Source: a virus. Taken from it: a DNA stretch of 45,165 nucleotides. Location: the IMG/VR virus record IMGVR_UViG_3300009082_000008, positions 1 to 45,165 of that record; one strand, given 5' to 3'. Made by a program: the position numbers and the translations under genes. Within the stretch, counting starts at the first letter, position 1. Each line of letters begins with the position of its first letter. Below are positions 5,959-12,938 of this stretch, piece after piece. The notes below the pieces were generated by a model. It had not been told where the DNA came from, did not search any database, and worked only from the letters and a program-made list of their open reading frames with translations.

Positions 5959-7686
5959 GGAAAGCAATGACAGGTCGGTTACGCGGATCCCGTAGTAGAT
6001 GCGATCGCCGGTGTTGTTCTTCTGAAAGCCTTTTTTGTCGAGAGACAGTGCAACTTTTTTCTTGCTGGGCAGGTACTTGTCGTCTTTGCGATCGTCGATG
6101 TTGTTTCGGAACCAGGTCCGGAAGTTGGAGTACACATCCCTGAAGTACATCCAGTCGTCAGGATTGGTGATGTCGCACGATGTTTCGATGAACTGGCCGA
6201 GGGTGTCTTCCGATAGGCGCAGTTGCTCGATGTCCGCCTTTATCCGTTTGGGCGGGACCAGGCCGTCACGCTGCCAGAGTAGGCAGCCGCGTACGAGCCA
6301 GGCTAACACCCAGGGGAGATTATCGAGCAGCCGGCCGGGGAGTCCCGGATCCTTTTTACGATATATTTCTGCGTTGTGCGGATCCTCGCGGGCCTTGATC
6401 TCCGGATCGTCGACGTAGCGCAGCGGGTAACGGATAAAGAGGAGTCGCTGCAGGAGGGCAAAATCTTTGGTGAGCCCTTGAGGTATATCGTTTGTGTAGA
6501 GGAATAGGGTGTGAGTAGGACGAAAGTTGATCTCAAAACGATCATGGGGACTCCTGGCCGTGACGGTGTCGGCGCCGGTGAGGCGCTTGACTCGGCCTGC
6601 CGAGATACGTTGCCCTTCGTCGGTTTCCGAGGCGATGACGAAGCGGCGGCCGTAGAGGGACATCATGTCTGCGGAGGGCCCTGCTGATGAGCGGGGGTTC
6701 TTCTGTTCGAGGATCATTTCTGGCTGGATGGACCAGGCGAGCTCGCCGAGGGCCGCCTTGATGGTTTCGAACATGGTGCCCTTGCCGTTACGGCCGTCGC
6801 CCAGGGCGGTGGCGATAAAATGCTCAGTGGTCAGGCCGGTTATGCTGTAGCCGAAAAGACGGTGGACGAAGGCAATGACATCTTGTTCATCCAGGTGGAT
6901 TTCGCTGACGAATTTTTCCCAGGGTGGAAAGCCGAAGTTTTCACCGGTCTGGAGGTAGTCCTGGCAGTCAGGAAAGTCGACGGGTACGGCGGTTACCAGG
7001 TAGTCACCAGGGCGGCCGGGAAGGAGCCGGCCGGTACGGAGATCGACCACTCCATTTTTGCAGGGCAGCAGCCAGGGTTGCTGGTCTATTTCGTCGCCGA
7101 CGATGGCGAGCGAGTCGTTTCCGATCTTGTGTGACCACTCCAGGCAGTTCTTTGCTCCGCGCACACTGCGAAGTCGGTCGACTCGGCGGGTGTAGGCTTT
7201 GCGTTCGTCCGTGTAGCGGCTGGCTTCGTAAGCTGCTTTTGCTGCAGCCGTGCGGGCGGCGTCTTCTCCTTCGGTGTCTCCGGAGTTTTTGCAAGCGGTT
7301 GCAATGTCATCTTGCTGTTTCTTCCGGTCTCGCGCTTCGTTTATAAGAGGCGTGATCCGCTCGACCTCCCGAAGGTAAATGCTTGCCACGTCTTCAACAC
7401 AGGCATGGGACAGGTCCAGCTTGTCATCTTCCCAGTGGACACCGTTCCACCACATCCATCTATTTGTCCGCTTGACATAGATGATCTTGTCGCACATGAG
7501 ACGGGCCAGGAGGACACCGTCCCCTCTCTCGTTGTTGAGGAGACACTGGCGGACGGCTCTTCCGTCGATAGTGGGCGGGCCGCCGCTGTCCTTGGGTTCT
7601 TCGGGTGGCAATGCCGCCTCTTCTGCCTGTCGGCGGGCTTCAACTTGTGCGCGGATATCGATGATGTTGGAGGGTAAATCAGGCAC
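5950..7686 (-). CDS. D5/P4-type SF3 replicative helicase
   Basis: 578 aa from GTG 7686, chosen because GGAGG lies five bases upstream inside the end of the preceding gene. The first 230 residues include a D5_N-like region (WMWWNGVHWEDD) and an Ala/Arg/Lys helical insertion. The helicase core has a Walker A (GDGRNGKGT, about 296-304), an acidic strand (RFVIASETDE, about 348-357) and the motif C asparagine strand (HTLFLYTNDIP, about 392-402). The C-terminal 100 residues look like a winged-helix DNA-binding module. Such proteins form hexameric helicases that open phage and plasmid origins. A separate primase gene follows the iterons, so this protein probably supplies origin opening and helicase action. 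Confidence 0.9.
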   Translation of the reverse strand: MPDLPSNIIDIRAQVEARRQAEEAALPPEEPKDSGGPPTIDGRAVRQCLLNNERGDGVLLARLMCDKIIYVKRTNRWMWWNGVHWEDDKLDLSHACVEDVASIYLREVERITPLINEARDRKKQQDDIATACKNSGDTEGEDAARTAAAKAAYEASRYTDERKAYTRRVDRLRSVRGAKNCLEWSHKIGNDSLAIVGDEIDQQPWLLPCKNGVVDLRTGRLLPGRPGDYLVTAVPVDFPDCQDYLQTGENFGFPPWEKFVSEIHLDEQDVIAFVHRLFGYSITGLTTEHFIATALGDGRNGKGTMFETIKAALGELAWSIQPEMILEQKNPRSSAGPSADMMSLYGRRFVIASETDEGQRISAGRVKRLTGADTVTARSPHDRFEINFRPTHTLFLYTNDIPQGLTKDFALLQRLLFIRYPLRYVDDPEIKAREDPHNAEIYRKKDPGLPGRLLDNLPWVLAWLVRGCLLWQRDGLVPPKRIKADIEQLRLSEDTLGQFIETSCDITNPDDWMYFRDVYSNFRTWFRNNIDDRKDDKYLPSKKKVALSLDKKGFQKNNTGDRIYYGIRVTDLSLLSGG

Positions 7687-8029
7687 CGGCGCCTCCAGAA
7701 AAGCGGTTTCTCCAGGCACGGACGGTGTCGGAAGTGATGCCAATGAAGGATGCTATCTTCTGGTTGTCGGATGAATGCTCGATGAGGATGCGAAGCAGGA
7801 GGAACTGGCTGCACGAAAGCCGGGACTTGGAGAGGACGGTGTTTGTCCGCCAGCTGCCACACCAACCACACCTGGTACAATGGATCCGGCGGCCAGCTCG
7901 CCAACCGTCAACGACACGGTGCGAAAGCTGAGCCTTGCAGCGGGGGCAAACCTCCTGCACACCCAGTTGCTCCATCACCAGCGGGCGGGACGAATCCTCT
8001 AACATGTCGAAAATACGGTGATTTTTCAT
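7679..8029 (-). CDS. Zinc-finger plus HTH DNA-binding protein
   Basis: 116 aa. Residues 28-57 form a four-cysteine zinc finger (CPRC ... CTRCGWCG), and the C-terminal half is a helix-turn-helix (NQKIASFIGITSDTVRAWRNRF). The combination resembles the N-terminal DNA-binding part of IS1/IS1595-type transposases, but no catalytic domain follows, and the gene overlaps the helicase start by 8 bases. Its position makes it a candidate initiator or transcription factor for the iteron region. Start ATG 8029 has GGTGGAAAA upstream. Confidence 0.65.
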   Translation of the reverse strand: MKNHRIFDMLEDSSRPLVMEQLGVQEVCPRCKAQLSHRVVDGWRAGRRIHCTRCGWCGSWRTNTVLSKSRLSCSQFLLLRILIEHSSDNQKIASFIGITSDTVRAWRNRFSGGAGA

Positions 8030-8115
8030 TTTTCCACCAGAAACCTAAAATTTATATGGAGTCATATACCGGGAGTCTTGTCGCCCGTGTTGGCCAATAC
8101 CCTGGGAAGGACCCG

Positions 8116-8760
8116 CTACTTTATCAGGCCCTGCCGCTTTAGTTCGTGGTTGAACCGCTCATCGAACTTCTCTCTGATGAACTTCTGCAGCGGTTCGAGG
8201 ACTTCGCGCTTCCTGATCATCGTTGCGACTGATATCATCTTGCGCTCGTAGACAGGCAAACGCCCTCCACCCTTGTGCCGGGAGAATACTCCGAGGTGAT
8301 AACCCGCAGCACCGCTTTTACCGAACTTGACAGCCGAGAAAAACGCCCTGAGTCTGGTCACCCTGCCACCACGAAGCGTTTGAACCTGTACTCCTGTCCG
8401 GTCCTTTGCCGTGCGTCGCGTAATCCGTGAAGACTTCCGGTTCATCTTCACCAGGGTGTTACCCTTAAAACGGAACTCTGTCGCACCTAAATACGCCAGG
8501 CTAATCCCGCCGCTCATGAAATAGATGTGGGCGGTCAGGTCAGAGCCAATATATCCAGACGTCTCGATCCTGTCCTTACCTGAGCTTTTCTTAAGCAGGT
8601 CACTCTGTTTGATGTTCCAGATCTTTGACATTCGTCTGACAGATTCAGTTTTGGCCTGAGTCTTTACTCTGTTAAGAGCAGACTTTGCCGCCTTATCAAC
8701 CTTCTTGGGGTCGAGATTCTTCAAAACTTCCTTAATCCCCTTCACCTCGATACGGATCAT
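8116..8760 (-). CDS. Minor tail protein Z (gpZ-like), in the early region
   Basis: 214 aa. The N-terminus (LDPKKVDKAAKSALNRVKTQAKTESVRRMSK) matches the typical start of the prophage minor tail protein Z family, in which an Asp-Pro-Lys motif leads into a long basic helix. The middle is basic and beta-rich (TLRGGRVTRLRAFFSAV), and the end is helical. In lambda, gpZ acts in tail completion and DNA positioning, and its gene sits beside U. Here it lies about 20 kb from the tail genes, between helicase and MazG-like genes. Start ATG 8760 overlaps the upstream stop (ATGA). Confidence 0.65.
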   Translation of the reverse strand: MIRIEVKGIKEVLKNLDPKKVDKAAKSALNRVKTQAKTESVRRMSKIWNIKQSDLLKKSSGKDRIETSGYIGSDLTAHIYFMSGGISLAYLGATEFRFKGNTLVKMNRKSSRITRRTAKDRTGVQVQTLRGGRVTRLRAFFSAVKFGKSGAAGYHLGVFSRHKGGGRLPVYERKMISVATMIRKREVLEPLQKFIREKFDERFNHELKRQGLIK

Positions 8761-9080
8761 CTGGATAGCTCCTCCCGGGCAGAGAGGGGCGCGGGGGCGG
8801 AATAGTAATCCCTGGCCCTATTCTTGGCTTCCACGCGAGCAAACATCTTCTGAACATACTTCTTGCCGCGTTGCGCTTCCATAATCCGCCAGTAGGTCTC
8901 AAGTGAGTGGGTCAGATCCACCATCTCTTCAATGATGCGATCAAAGGGCCCATCCTCGTCGAGAACAGCTTCCTCAACCTCCATGACCTCGCTCATAATA
9001 TGATCAAGCTGCTGTCCGCCTGTATTCACGCGAACAAAGATCGTCTCAGGGAAATTGTAGACAGGAAGGTTGTGACTCAT
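8757..9080 (-). CDS. MazG-like nucleotide pyrophosphohydrolase
   Basis: 107 aa, all-helical. The motifs IMSEVMEVEEAV (E-x-x-E) and EEMVDLTHSLETYW (E-x-x-D) have the spacing of the metal-binding helices of the MazG/all-alpha NTP-PPase superfamily. Phage members are thought to clean the nucleotide pool or to lower (p)ppGpp signalling. Its start is two bases from the stop of the zinc protein upstream. Substrate not predictable from sequence. Confidence 0.65.
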   Translation of the reverse strand: MSHNLPVYNFPETIFVRVNTGGQQLDHIMSEVMEVEEAVLDEDGPFDRIIEEMVDLTHSLETYWRIMEAQRGKKYVQKMFARVEAKNRARDYYSAPAPLSAREELSR

Positions 9081-9081
9081 A

Positions 9082-9654
9082 TCATGCCACCCCGCGCAGT
9101 TTGCCCGACACCAACATCGAGCACAGCTCCAGGATGTCGCCTGGCACGTCGTCGCTGATTGCTTCCAGGTCCACCAAGAGGCCGGGCCGGGCGCTGAAAT
9201 CGAGGAAGATTCCTTCTGTCTTTACTTCTGGGGGGGGGGTGATCATTGAAAGGAGGGAACGGGTGCTCCTGGTGTGTGCGGGCCTATCGACTGGGTGATA
9301 GTCCAAGCCATCGTAACTCTCTGCGAGATCTGCGAAAGTATTTCCGGTTGATTCTGGTAATTCGGACATTTCCTCAACAAAAGGAGTCTCCCGTACTCTC
9401 CTTCGAGCAGCGTTTTTCTTCGCTTGCCGCAGGGCGTCATAACAAATCCGGCAAAGCCCTTTGGCTATTATTTCTTTATTCTTTTTGCACTTTTCACATA
9501 TTCCCACAACGCCCACAATAACCTCCCCCTTCTCACCTTTCAGGCCTTCACAACCCAGGCAAAGGATATGTTCATTCTCGCGGTTCACGGCACACTGACG
9601 CAGGGTGATACGCGCATGCATCGGTGTGCAGTCATGAAGAGCTAGCTCAATCAC
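9082..9654 (-). CDS. Zinc-knuckle early protein (larger paralogue)
   Basis: 190 aa from GTG 9654 (GTGA overlap with the previous gene). It has a first cysteine cluster (C near 21, CLGC near 32-35) and a second zinc knuckle, CEKC then GLCRIC (about 53-72), that matches the 3062-3391 protein. The C-terminal part (IFLDFSARPGLLVDLEAIS ... CSMLVSGKLRGVA) carries the second shared element, C-x2-LVSGK. A run of ten G at 9230-9239 encodes ITPPPE and is a possible slippage point. Probably a nucleic-acid-binding regulator; role unknown. Confidence 0.65.
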   Translation of the reverse strand: MIELALHDCTPMHARITLRQCAVNRENEHILCLGCEGLKGEKGEVIVGVVGICEKCKKNKEIIAKGLCRICYDALRQAKKNAARRRVRETPFVEEMSELPESTGNTFADLAESYDGLDYHPVDRPAHTRSTRSLLSMITPPPEVKTEGIFLDFSARPGLLVDLEAISDDVPGDILELCSMLVSGKLRGVA

Positions 9655-9827
9655 CAGATGCCCCTTTTAAATGCCATCGACACCTTAAATCCCCGCGTGA
9701 GAATCCGGTCCGGCGGCGTAATGTCTCCACGCCTTGCCAGTTCTGCAATCTCCTTGGGAGACAACGTCCTCACCTTGGATGCAGCGGTTGGCTGAGTGAT
9801 CTTGTCGAGTTCACGAAACAGGTTCAT
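9651..9827 (-). CDS. Small hypothetical early protein
   Basis: 58 aa from ATG 9827 with GAGGTGG upstream; overlaps the upstream gene by 17 bases and the downstream start by GTGA. Sequence NLFRELDKIT ... LSPKEIAELARRGDITPPDRILTRGFKV looks like a short helix-turn-helix-like helical protein. No family recognised. Confidence 0.6.
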   Translation of the reverse strand: MNLFRELDKITQPTAASKVRTLSPKEIAELARRGDITPPDRILTRGFKVSMAFKRGIW

Positions 9828-10047
9828 TGGCCACCTCACTCTCTATTTCAGTCAGGCGCCTTGCAACCCTCTCGCAGGCAACCACACAGACAACCTTTTT
9901 GCCGCAACCTGGGCAATTACCCCGACGCAACAGCTTCCGGGTAAACTCAATCACGTACCCAGCGGCATACAGGATCAAAATAGCCACCATGGCCAAAATT
10001 AGGTACGGGTGTTTTTTAATGATCTCCCACATGCTCGGTAAAATCAT
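9811..10047 (-). CDS. Small single-pass membrane protein
   Basis: 78 aa. Residues 14-36 form one transmembrane helix (YLILAMVAILILYAAGYVI), followed by a basic segment and CPGC plus two more cysteines in the cytoplasmic part. Its start overlaps the stop of the 10044 ORF (ATGA). Possibly an inner-membrane early protein such as an exclusion factor; function unknown. Confidence 0.6.
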   Translation of the reverse strand: MILPSMWEIIKKHPYLILAMVAILILYAAGYVIEFTRKLLRRGNCPGCGKKVVCVVACERVARRLTEIESEVANEPVS

Positions 10048-10211
10048 GTTGGCTGCCCTCCGAGGATCTCGGCGAAATCATCGCCATAGAATGCCAGCAT
10101 GCACGCGATATGCGCTCCGTGGGATACCAATTCGGCACCCGTTAGGCTGAAAATTGGCGGCTCATCATCCTGATTCACAACCTCCCGGCAAATACTGCAA
10201 ACCGTCTTCAT
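10044..10211 (-). CDS. Very short cysteine-containing protein
   Basis: I read this 55-aa ORF directly: it starts MKTVCSICREVVNQDDEPP and ends ILGGQPT. GGAGGTACGC precedes the ATG at 10211, which overlaps the upstream stop (ATGA); the stop overlaps the next start (ATGA). CSIC near the N-terminus suggests metal binding, possibly with C37. It is one link of a chain of coupled mini-genes. No family recognised. Confidence 0.6.
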   Translation of the reverse strand: MKTVCSICREVVNQDDEPPIFSLTGAELVSHGAHIACMLAFYGDDFAEILGGQPT

Positions 10212-10369
10212 GCGTACCTCCTGTGTTCCCGGATCAGGAACAGCGTGCAGCTGCTCAACCTCTCCAAAACCCTGGCCCGCATATTCGAAAGATCATCTGA
10301 TAGCAAAATCTCCCGGCAGACCGCATCACGCACCGAACAACCATTCCAAAACTCACACTCGTCGCACAT
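10208..10369 (-). CDS. Cysteine-rich mini-protein
   Basis: 53 aa from ATG 10369 (AAGGAGGCATCC upstream). It begins MCDECEFWNGCSVRDAVC, four cysteines in 18 residues, followed by a helical part ending in FLIREHRRYA. Likely metal-binding; unknown role. Translationally coupled to the next gene. Confidence 0.6.
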   Translation of the reverse strand: MCDECEFWNGCSVRDAVCREILLSDDLSNMRARVLERLSSCTLFLIREHRRYA

Positions 10370-10453
10370 GGATGCCTCCTTGTGACAACCTATGCGTGGC
10401 AGCAACCTGGGCAGCGGTATCAACTCCAACCACACCCCAGGCTACCACCACCA

Positions 10454-10675
10454 TTACGGCCTCTGATGCATTGGCGTCTTTAGCAATTTGTCCTCACACT
10501 TAACCCAGAGATCCACATCGTAGAGGGTGTAGTTGCCACCAGGCCCACCTTTTACCGGCCAGTAAGGGTCCGTAAAATCCAACTTGACTTTGAAAGGTAT
10601 AGGTTTTTTCTTCAAACCGAATTCCTGCTGATTCGAGTATTTGCTTTGCTTTCGGATCGTGGCATAAAGCTGCAT
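10454..10675 (-). CDS. Hypothetical early protein
   Basis: 73 aa from ATG 10675 (AAAGGAGGAAGGG upstream). Basic N-terminus (QLYATIRKQSKYSNQQEFG), then strands with Trp and aromatic residues (DFTDPYWPVKGGPGGNYTLYDVDLWV). No recognised domain. It is the first gene downstream of the structured non-coding region and might be controlled by it. Confidence 0.55.
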   Translation of the reverse strand: MQLYATIRKQSKYSNQQEFGLKKKPIPFKVKLDFTDPYWPVKGGPGGNYTLYDVDLWVKCEDKLLKTPMHQRP

Positions 10676-10689
10676 CCCTTCCTCCTTTG

Positions 10690-11015
10690 CCGATAACATG
10701 GCCGGTCTCTCCCGGCTGTCACGCCTTGCCGACGGCGGCGTTCCCCCCGCTGGCGGGACTAGGCGGCTGCGCTTGACCTTGGTCTAGGGGAGCTTTACCG
10801 CAGCTCACTCCCCAGGTACACCCTCGCCCGTACTGCGTCCCTCGTTGTTGTGGGTATATGTAACCCCCTCAAGCGTACATTTCCTTAGGCGACCAAGCCG
10901 GATACTCCTTTCGAGTTTATTCGCCGGAGGGGAAACTTGGTAAAAAGAGGCGGCGCGAGCGGAGGAGCTCGCTGCCCGGGTAAGGAGAGGGCAAACCCGG
11001 ACGCGCCGCCTTACT
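10690..11015 (-). ncRNA. Structured GC-rich non-coding region, candidate phage RNA
   Basis: The 346 bases between coding regions (10676-11021) contain no supported gene but many consistent hairpins. There is a three-way junction closed by GGCGGCGC (10949-10956) and GCGCCGCC (11003-11010), holding hairpins GAGC/GCTC (10957-10970) and CCGGGT/ACCCGG (10976-11000). Other stems are GGCGA/TCGCC, GGGGAG/CTCCCC (near 10777-10813), ACGCC/GGCGT (near 10721-10741) and GCCGG/CCGGC (10701-10716). Three GTAC segments could pair in mutually exclusive ways, as in a switch. On the minus strand the junction is followed by TCTTTTT (a possible terminator) and one loop is TCCTCC; on the plus strand that loop is GGAGGA. 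I give minus because both flanking genes run that way; the strand is not proved. I cannot assign a known RNA class. Confidence 0.55.
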
Positions 11016-11021
11016 GGTCAA

Positions 11022-11216
11022 CTATTGGCTCCAGGTCGCAACAACCGCTGCCCGGTCTGCTGGGGACAGCTCGTATTGCTCCTGGTGCTTATCGATTGCA
11101 GCTACGCAGGAATTACCAACCAATCCGCCCAGGACGAAGAGGATCACATAGGGAAACAGTTGTCGCAACAGATCAAGCACCAGCGACTTTCGCCGCTTCC
11201 TCACGTAGTAGCACAT
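11022..11216 (-). CDS. Small membrane protein
   Basis: 64 aa with a basic start (MCYYVRKRRKSLVLDLLRQ), one transmembrane helix (FPYVILFVLGGLVGNSCVAA) and a polar C-terminus. It overlaps the 11201 ORF by 16 bases in another frame and has AGGAGGACAGGGC upstream of ATG 11216. Function unknown. Confidence 0.6.
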   Translation of the reverse strand: MCYYVRKRRKSLVLDLLRQLFPYVILFVLGGLVGNSCVAAIDKHQEQYELSPADRAAVVATWSQ

Positions 11217-11335
11217 GCCCTGTCCTCCTGATCCAGCCGCGCCTTAATCTTTCGAATAAGGCGGAACAGCGCATCAACGCGGATCTGTTCCGCTTCTGAC
11301 AAATCATCCCAGGTCAGCTTGCGCTTGGGTGCCAT
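11201..11335 (-). CDS. Mini-ORF, helical
   Basis: 44 aa read directly: MAPKRKLTWDDLSEAEQIR, then VDALFRLIRKIKARLDQEDR and ACATT. ATG 11335 follows GAGGAGTAATGAG right after the CII-like stop. It looks like a single basic helix pair. It overlaps the next start and appears to carry that gene's ribosome-binding site. Family unknown. Confidence 0.55.
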   Translation of the reverse strand: MAPKRKLTWDDLSEAEQIRVDALFRLIRKIKARLDQEDRACATT

Positions 11336-11339
11336 CTCA

Positions 11340-11798
11340 TTACTCCTCGTCGATCATCTGGATAACGGACATGATCTGCTGGATAACCTGGAACCCCTCC
11401 AGCTCTATCTTCTTCCTCTCAGCAGGGGTGATCCGGCCATCCATGATTGCATCCGAAAAAGCGGAAATATACTCACCGAACTCCTTCACGCACTGGTGAG
11501 ATTGCCGAACGATATCCTTTGTATTGGAAAGACCTGCGGGAAGGGGGATCACCATGAAATTAAACCGGTGAGCCAGATAAAGGATCGGGGCCATTGCATT
11601 CTCTTTCGACTGGCCCTCGATAATAGCAGCGCGGATAACGGTCTCCAGGCGATCAAGGGGGTTCAGTGTGCCGCTGTCTTCAAAATCAGTGGCCGGCTCT
11701 TTCCATTTTCCAACCAGGCTGACGCTCTTCTGAATAGCTTTTGCCACTGCCACTGTATTTCGGCCTATGCAACGCTCCATCGCCTCATGACTTTTCAT
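11340..11798 (-). CDS. CII-like phage regulatory protein (CP76 type)
   Basis: 152 aa from ATG 11798 (GGAGGATTGTG upstream). The N-terminus SHEAMERCIG, followed by VAKAIQKSVSLVGKWKEP and NPLDRLETVIRAA, fits the phage regulatory CII family, in which an HTH is followed by a helical body; the C-terminal DGRITPAERKKIELEG is also typical. These proteins act in the lysis-lysogeny decision. It is expressed from the operator-covered promoter at 11830-11868. Confidence 0.7.
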   Translation of the reverse strand: MKSHEAMERCIGRNTVAVAKAIQKSVSLVGKWKEPATDFEDSGTLNPLDRLETVIRAAIIEGQSKENAMAPILYLAHRFNFMVIPLPAGLSNTKDIVRQSHQCVKEFGEYISAFSDAIMDGRITPAERKKIELEGFQVIQQIMSVIQMIDEE

Positions 11799-11829
11799 CA
11801 CAATCCTCCGTTACGATCAGGGAAAAACC

Positions 11830-11868
11830 CTGTAATATACTTTTGACCGATTACAGGCAAACTGTAAT
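11830..11868 (-). promoter_or_regulatory. Early leftward promoter with three CTGTAAT operators
   Basis: On the minus strand TTGCCT (11855-11860) and TATTAC (11832-11837) are 17 bases apart, a good sigma-70 promoter for the CII-like gene. Half-sites CTGTAAT/ATTACAG at 11830-11836, 11850-11856 and 11862-11868 overlap the -10, touch the -35 and lie just upstream. The element AAACCCTGTAATATA (11825-11839) recurs, with one change, at 13793-13807. Confidence 0.65.
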
Positions 11869-12083
11869 CATGCAGCCTTGTCTTCGTCCTTGAAGACCAG
11901 GTAGCCACTCTCATTCAGGTCCTTCACAATCGCCTTGAAAGCATAGCCAGTCTCGCAGGGGTACGTTCCCGAAAGAATGCGAAGCACAGTCGGCGCCGCA
12001 TGACCCCTACCCTTGGCCCACCTTGTCAGGTTAAGGCCTGCATCGATCATCTTCTGTTTTGTGGCACTGAAATCAATTTTCAT
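11868..12083 (-). CDS. Cro/Ner-like small DNA-binding protein
   Basis: 71 aa: MKIDFSATKQKMIDAGLNL then TRWAKGRGHAAPTVLRILSGTYPCETGYAFKAIVK. The pattern of a helix, then L-x-x-W-A-x-x-x-G-x-x-x-x-T-V-x-R-x-L-x-G, is that of short phage HTH proteins of the BcepMu gp16/Cro-like type. It is the first gene of the leftward transcript, divergent from the lysogeny region, as a Cro should be. SD AGGAAAT lies before ATG 12083. Confidence 0.65.
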   Translation of the reverse strand: MKIDFSATKQKMIDAGLNLTRWAKGRGHAAPTVLRILSGTYPCETGYAFKAIVKDLNESGYLVFKDEDKAA

Positions 12084-12145
12084 TTTGGTTATTTCCTGTT
12101 ATAGTTTTCCGATAAGTTGTAATTTGATCCTTTTCGGGAGGTCCT

Positions 12146-12370
12146 GTGGACGGATTTATCAGAATTCTCATTGATGCCGACCCTGAACGAAGCATCCACT
12201 TCAAAGTCTGTTATGAACTTGGCGCTAATAATTCTGTCACGGTCGAATTCAAAAAAGGCCGGGCGGAATGTGCCGGACTTACTATGTCCGATCTTGAGAA
12301 TCTGGGCCGTACCGCCGCAAAGTTTTTATTACAATCAGCTCTAGATCTTCGGCCAGTAGCCAAAGAATAA
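12146..12370 (+). CDS. Hypothetical protein in the lysogeny region
   Basis: 74 aa with a GTG start and GGGAGG four bases upstream. Sequence FIRILIDADPERSIHFKVCYELGANNSVTVEFKKG suggests a beta sheet, then a helix (MSDLENLGRTAAKFLLQ). No family recognised. It is the first rightward gene opposite the Cro-like gene; the 62-base divergent gap (12084-12145) must hold promoters for both. Confidence 0.55.
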   Translation: MDGFIRILIDADPERSIHFKVCYELGANNSVTVEFKKGRAECAGLTMSDLENLGRTAAKFLLQSALDLRPVAKE

Positions 12371-12452
12371 TTTTCCTGAGAAGCTTTTTCATGGCGTCCT
12401 CACGTATTTGCTTGTGGATTAAACTTACTTTTGGTGTCCATTTCGTAATTGA

Positions 12453-12467
12453 TATAGTGCCACTATA
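12453..12467 (+). promoter_or_regulatory. Palindromic operator over the CI-like promoter
   Basis: Perfect 15-bp palindrome TATAGTG-C-CACTATA, 16 bases before the repressor ATG. It overlaps a consensus -10 (TATAAT, 12464-12469), so binding would block the promoter. Autoregulation by the adjacent repressor is the natural inference. No strong -35 is visible. Confidence 0.6.
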
Positions 12468-12482
12468 ATTGTTAGTCCACAT

Positions 12483-12884
12483 ATGTCAACAGAAAAATTG
12501 ATAAATATGAACTTTGAATTAGTAATAAACAGATTAAAACAAGCGCTAAATCTTAAAAAAGACAGTGATATCGCTGACTTGCTAGGATTTACTAAAACCA
12601 CTTTTTCTCAAAGAAAAAAAAGAGGCGCCCTTCCTGTTGACAAAATTAAACTAATTTGCAATGAGAATAGCCTGAGTGAGGATTGGATATTTAATGGGAC
12701 AGGCGAAATGTACGTCAGTGAGCCCATTCACCTGCCCTACGGCGATCTGCCCCAGTTAAGCGAAAGCCAGCTGGAAGCAGCCCGCATCCTCGGGATGCTC
12801 AGCGTTGAGGACCAGGCCAAGATGATCGATAGCATGAAAAAGGAAATAATCGAGCGGTTGACCGGCAAGAAAACGGCGGAGTGA
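12483..12884 (+). CDS. CI-like repressor, HTH only
   Basis: 133 aa. The N-terminal HTH (INRLKQALNLKKDSDIADLLGFTKTTFSQRKKRGALP) followed by ICNENSLSEDWIFNGTGEM is the classic bacteriophage CI repressor N-domain. There is no S24 peptidase domain, so SOS-driven self-cleavage is not expected; the C-terminal 45 residues form a helix for oligomerisation. Start is ATG 12483, or the ATG at 12507 after a short leader. The first 60 codons are AT-rich compared with the rest, hinting at a chimeric gene. Confidence 0.75.
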   Translation: MSTEKLINMNFELVINRLKQALNLKKDSDIADLLGFTKTTFSQRKKRGALPVDKIKLICNENSLSEDWIFNGTGEMYVSEPIHLPYGDLPQLSESQLEAARILGMLSVEDQAKMIDSMKKEIIERLTGKKTAE

Positions 12885-12938
12885 TAATATTGTTTTTTTG
12901 TGATATTGTTTTATCAGGTCAGATGGAGGATTTTGGTT

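Noticed and set aside
10690-11015. CsrA/RsmA sponge RNA on the plus strand
   Set aside because: GGA loops are suggestive but only two or three are clearly in loops and the plus strand has no visible promoter; kept only as an option.
10937-11299. 120-aa plus-strand ORF
   Set aside because: Runs through the structured region and antisense to three coupled genes; no RBS or recognisable protein.
12282-12482. 66-aa minus-strand ORF opposite the 12146 gene
   Set aside because: Overlaps a plus-strand gene that has a good SD and the repressor promoter; no convincing RBS of its own at the inner ATG.
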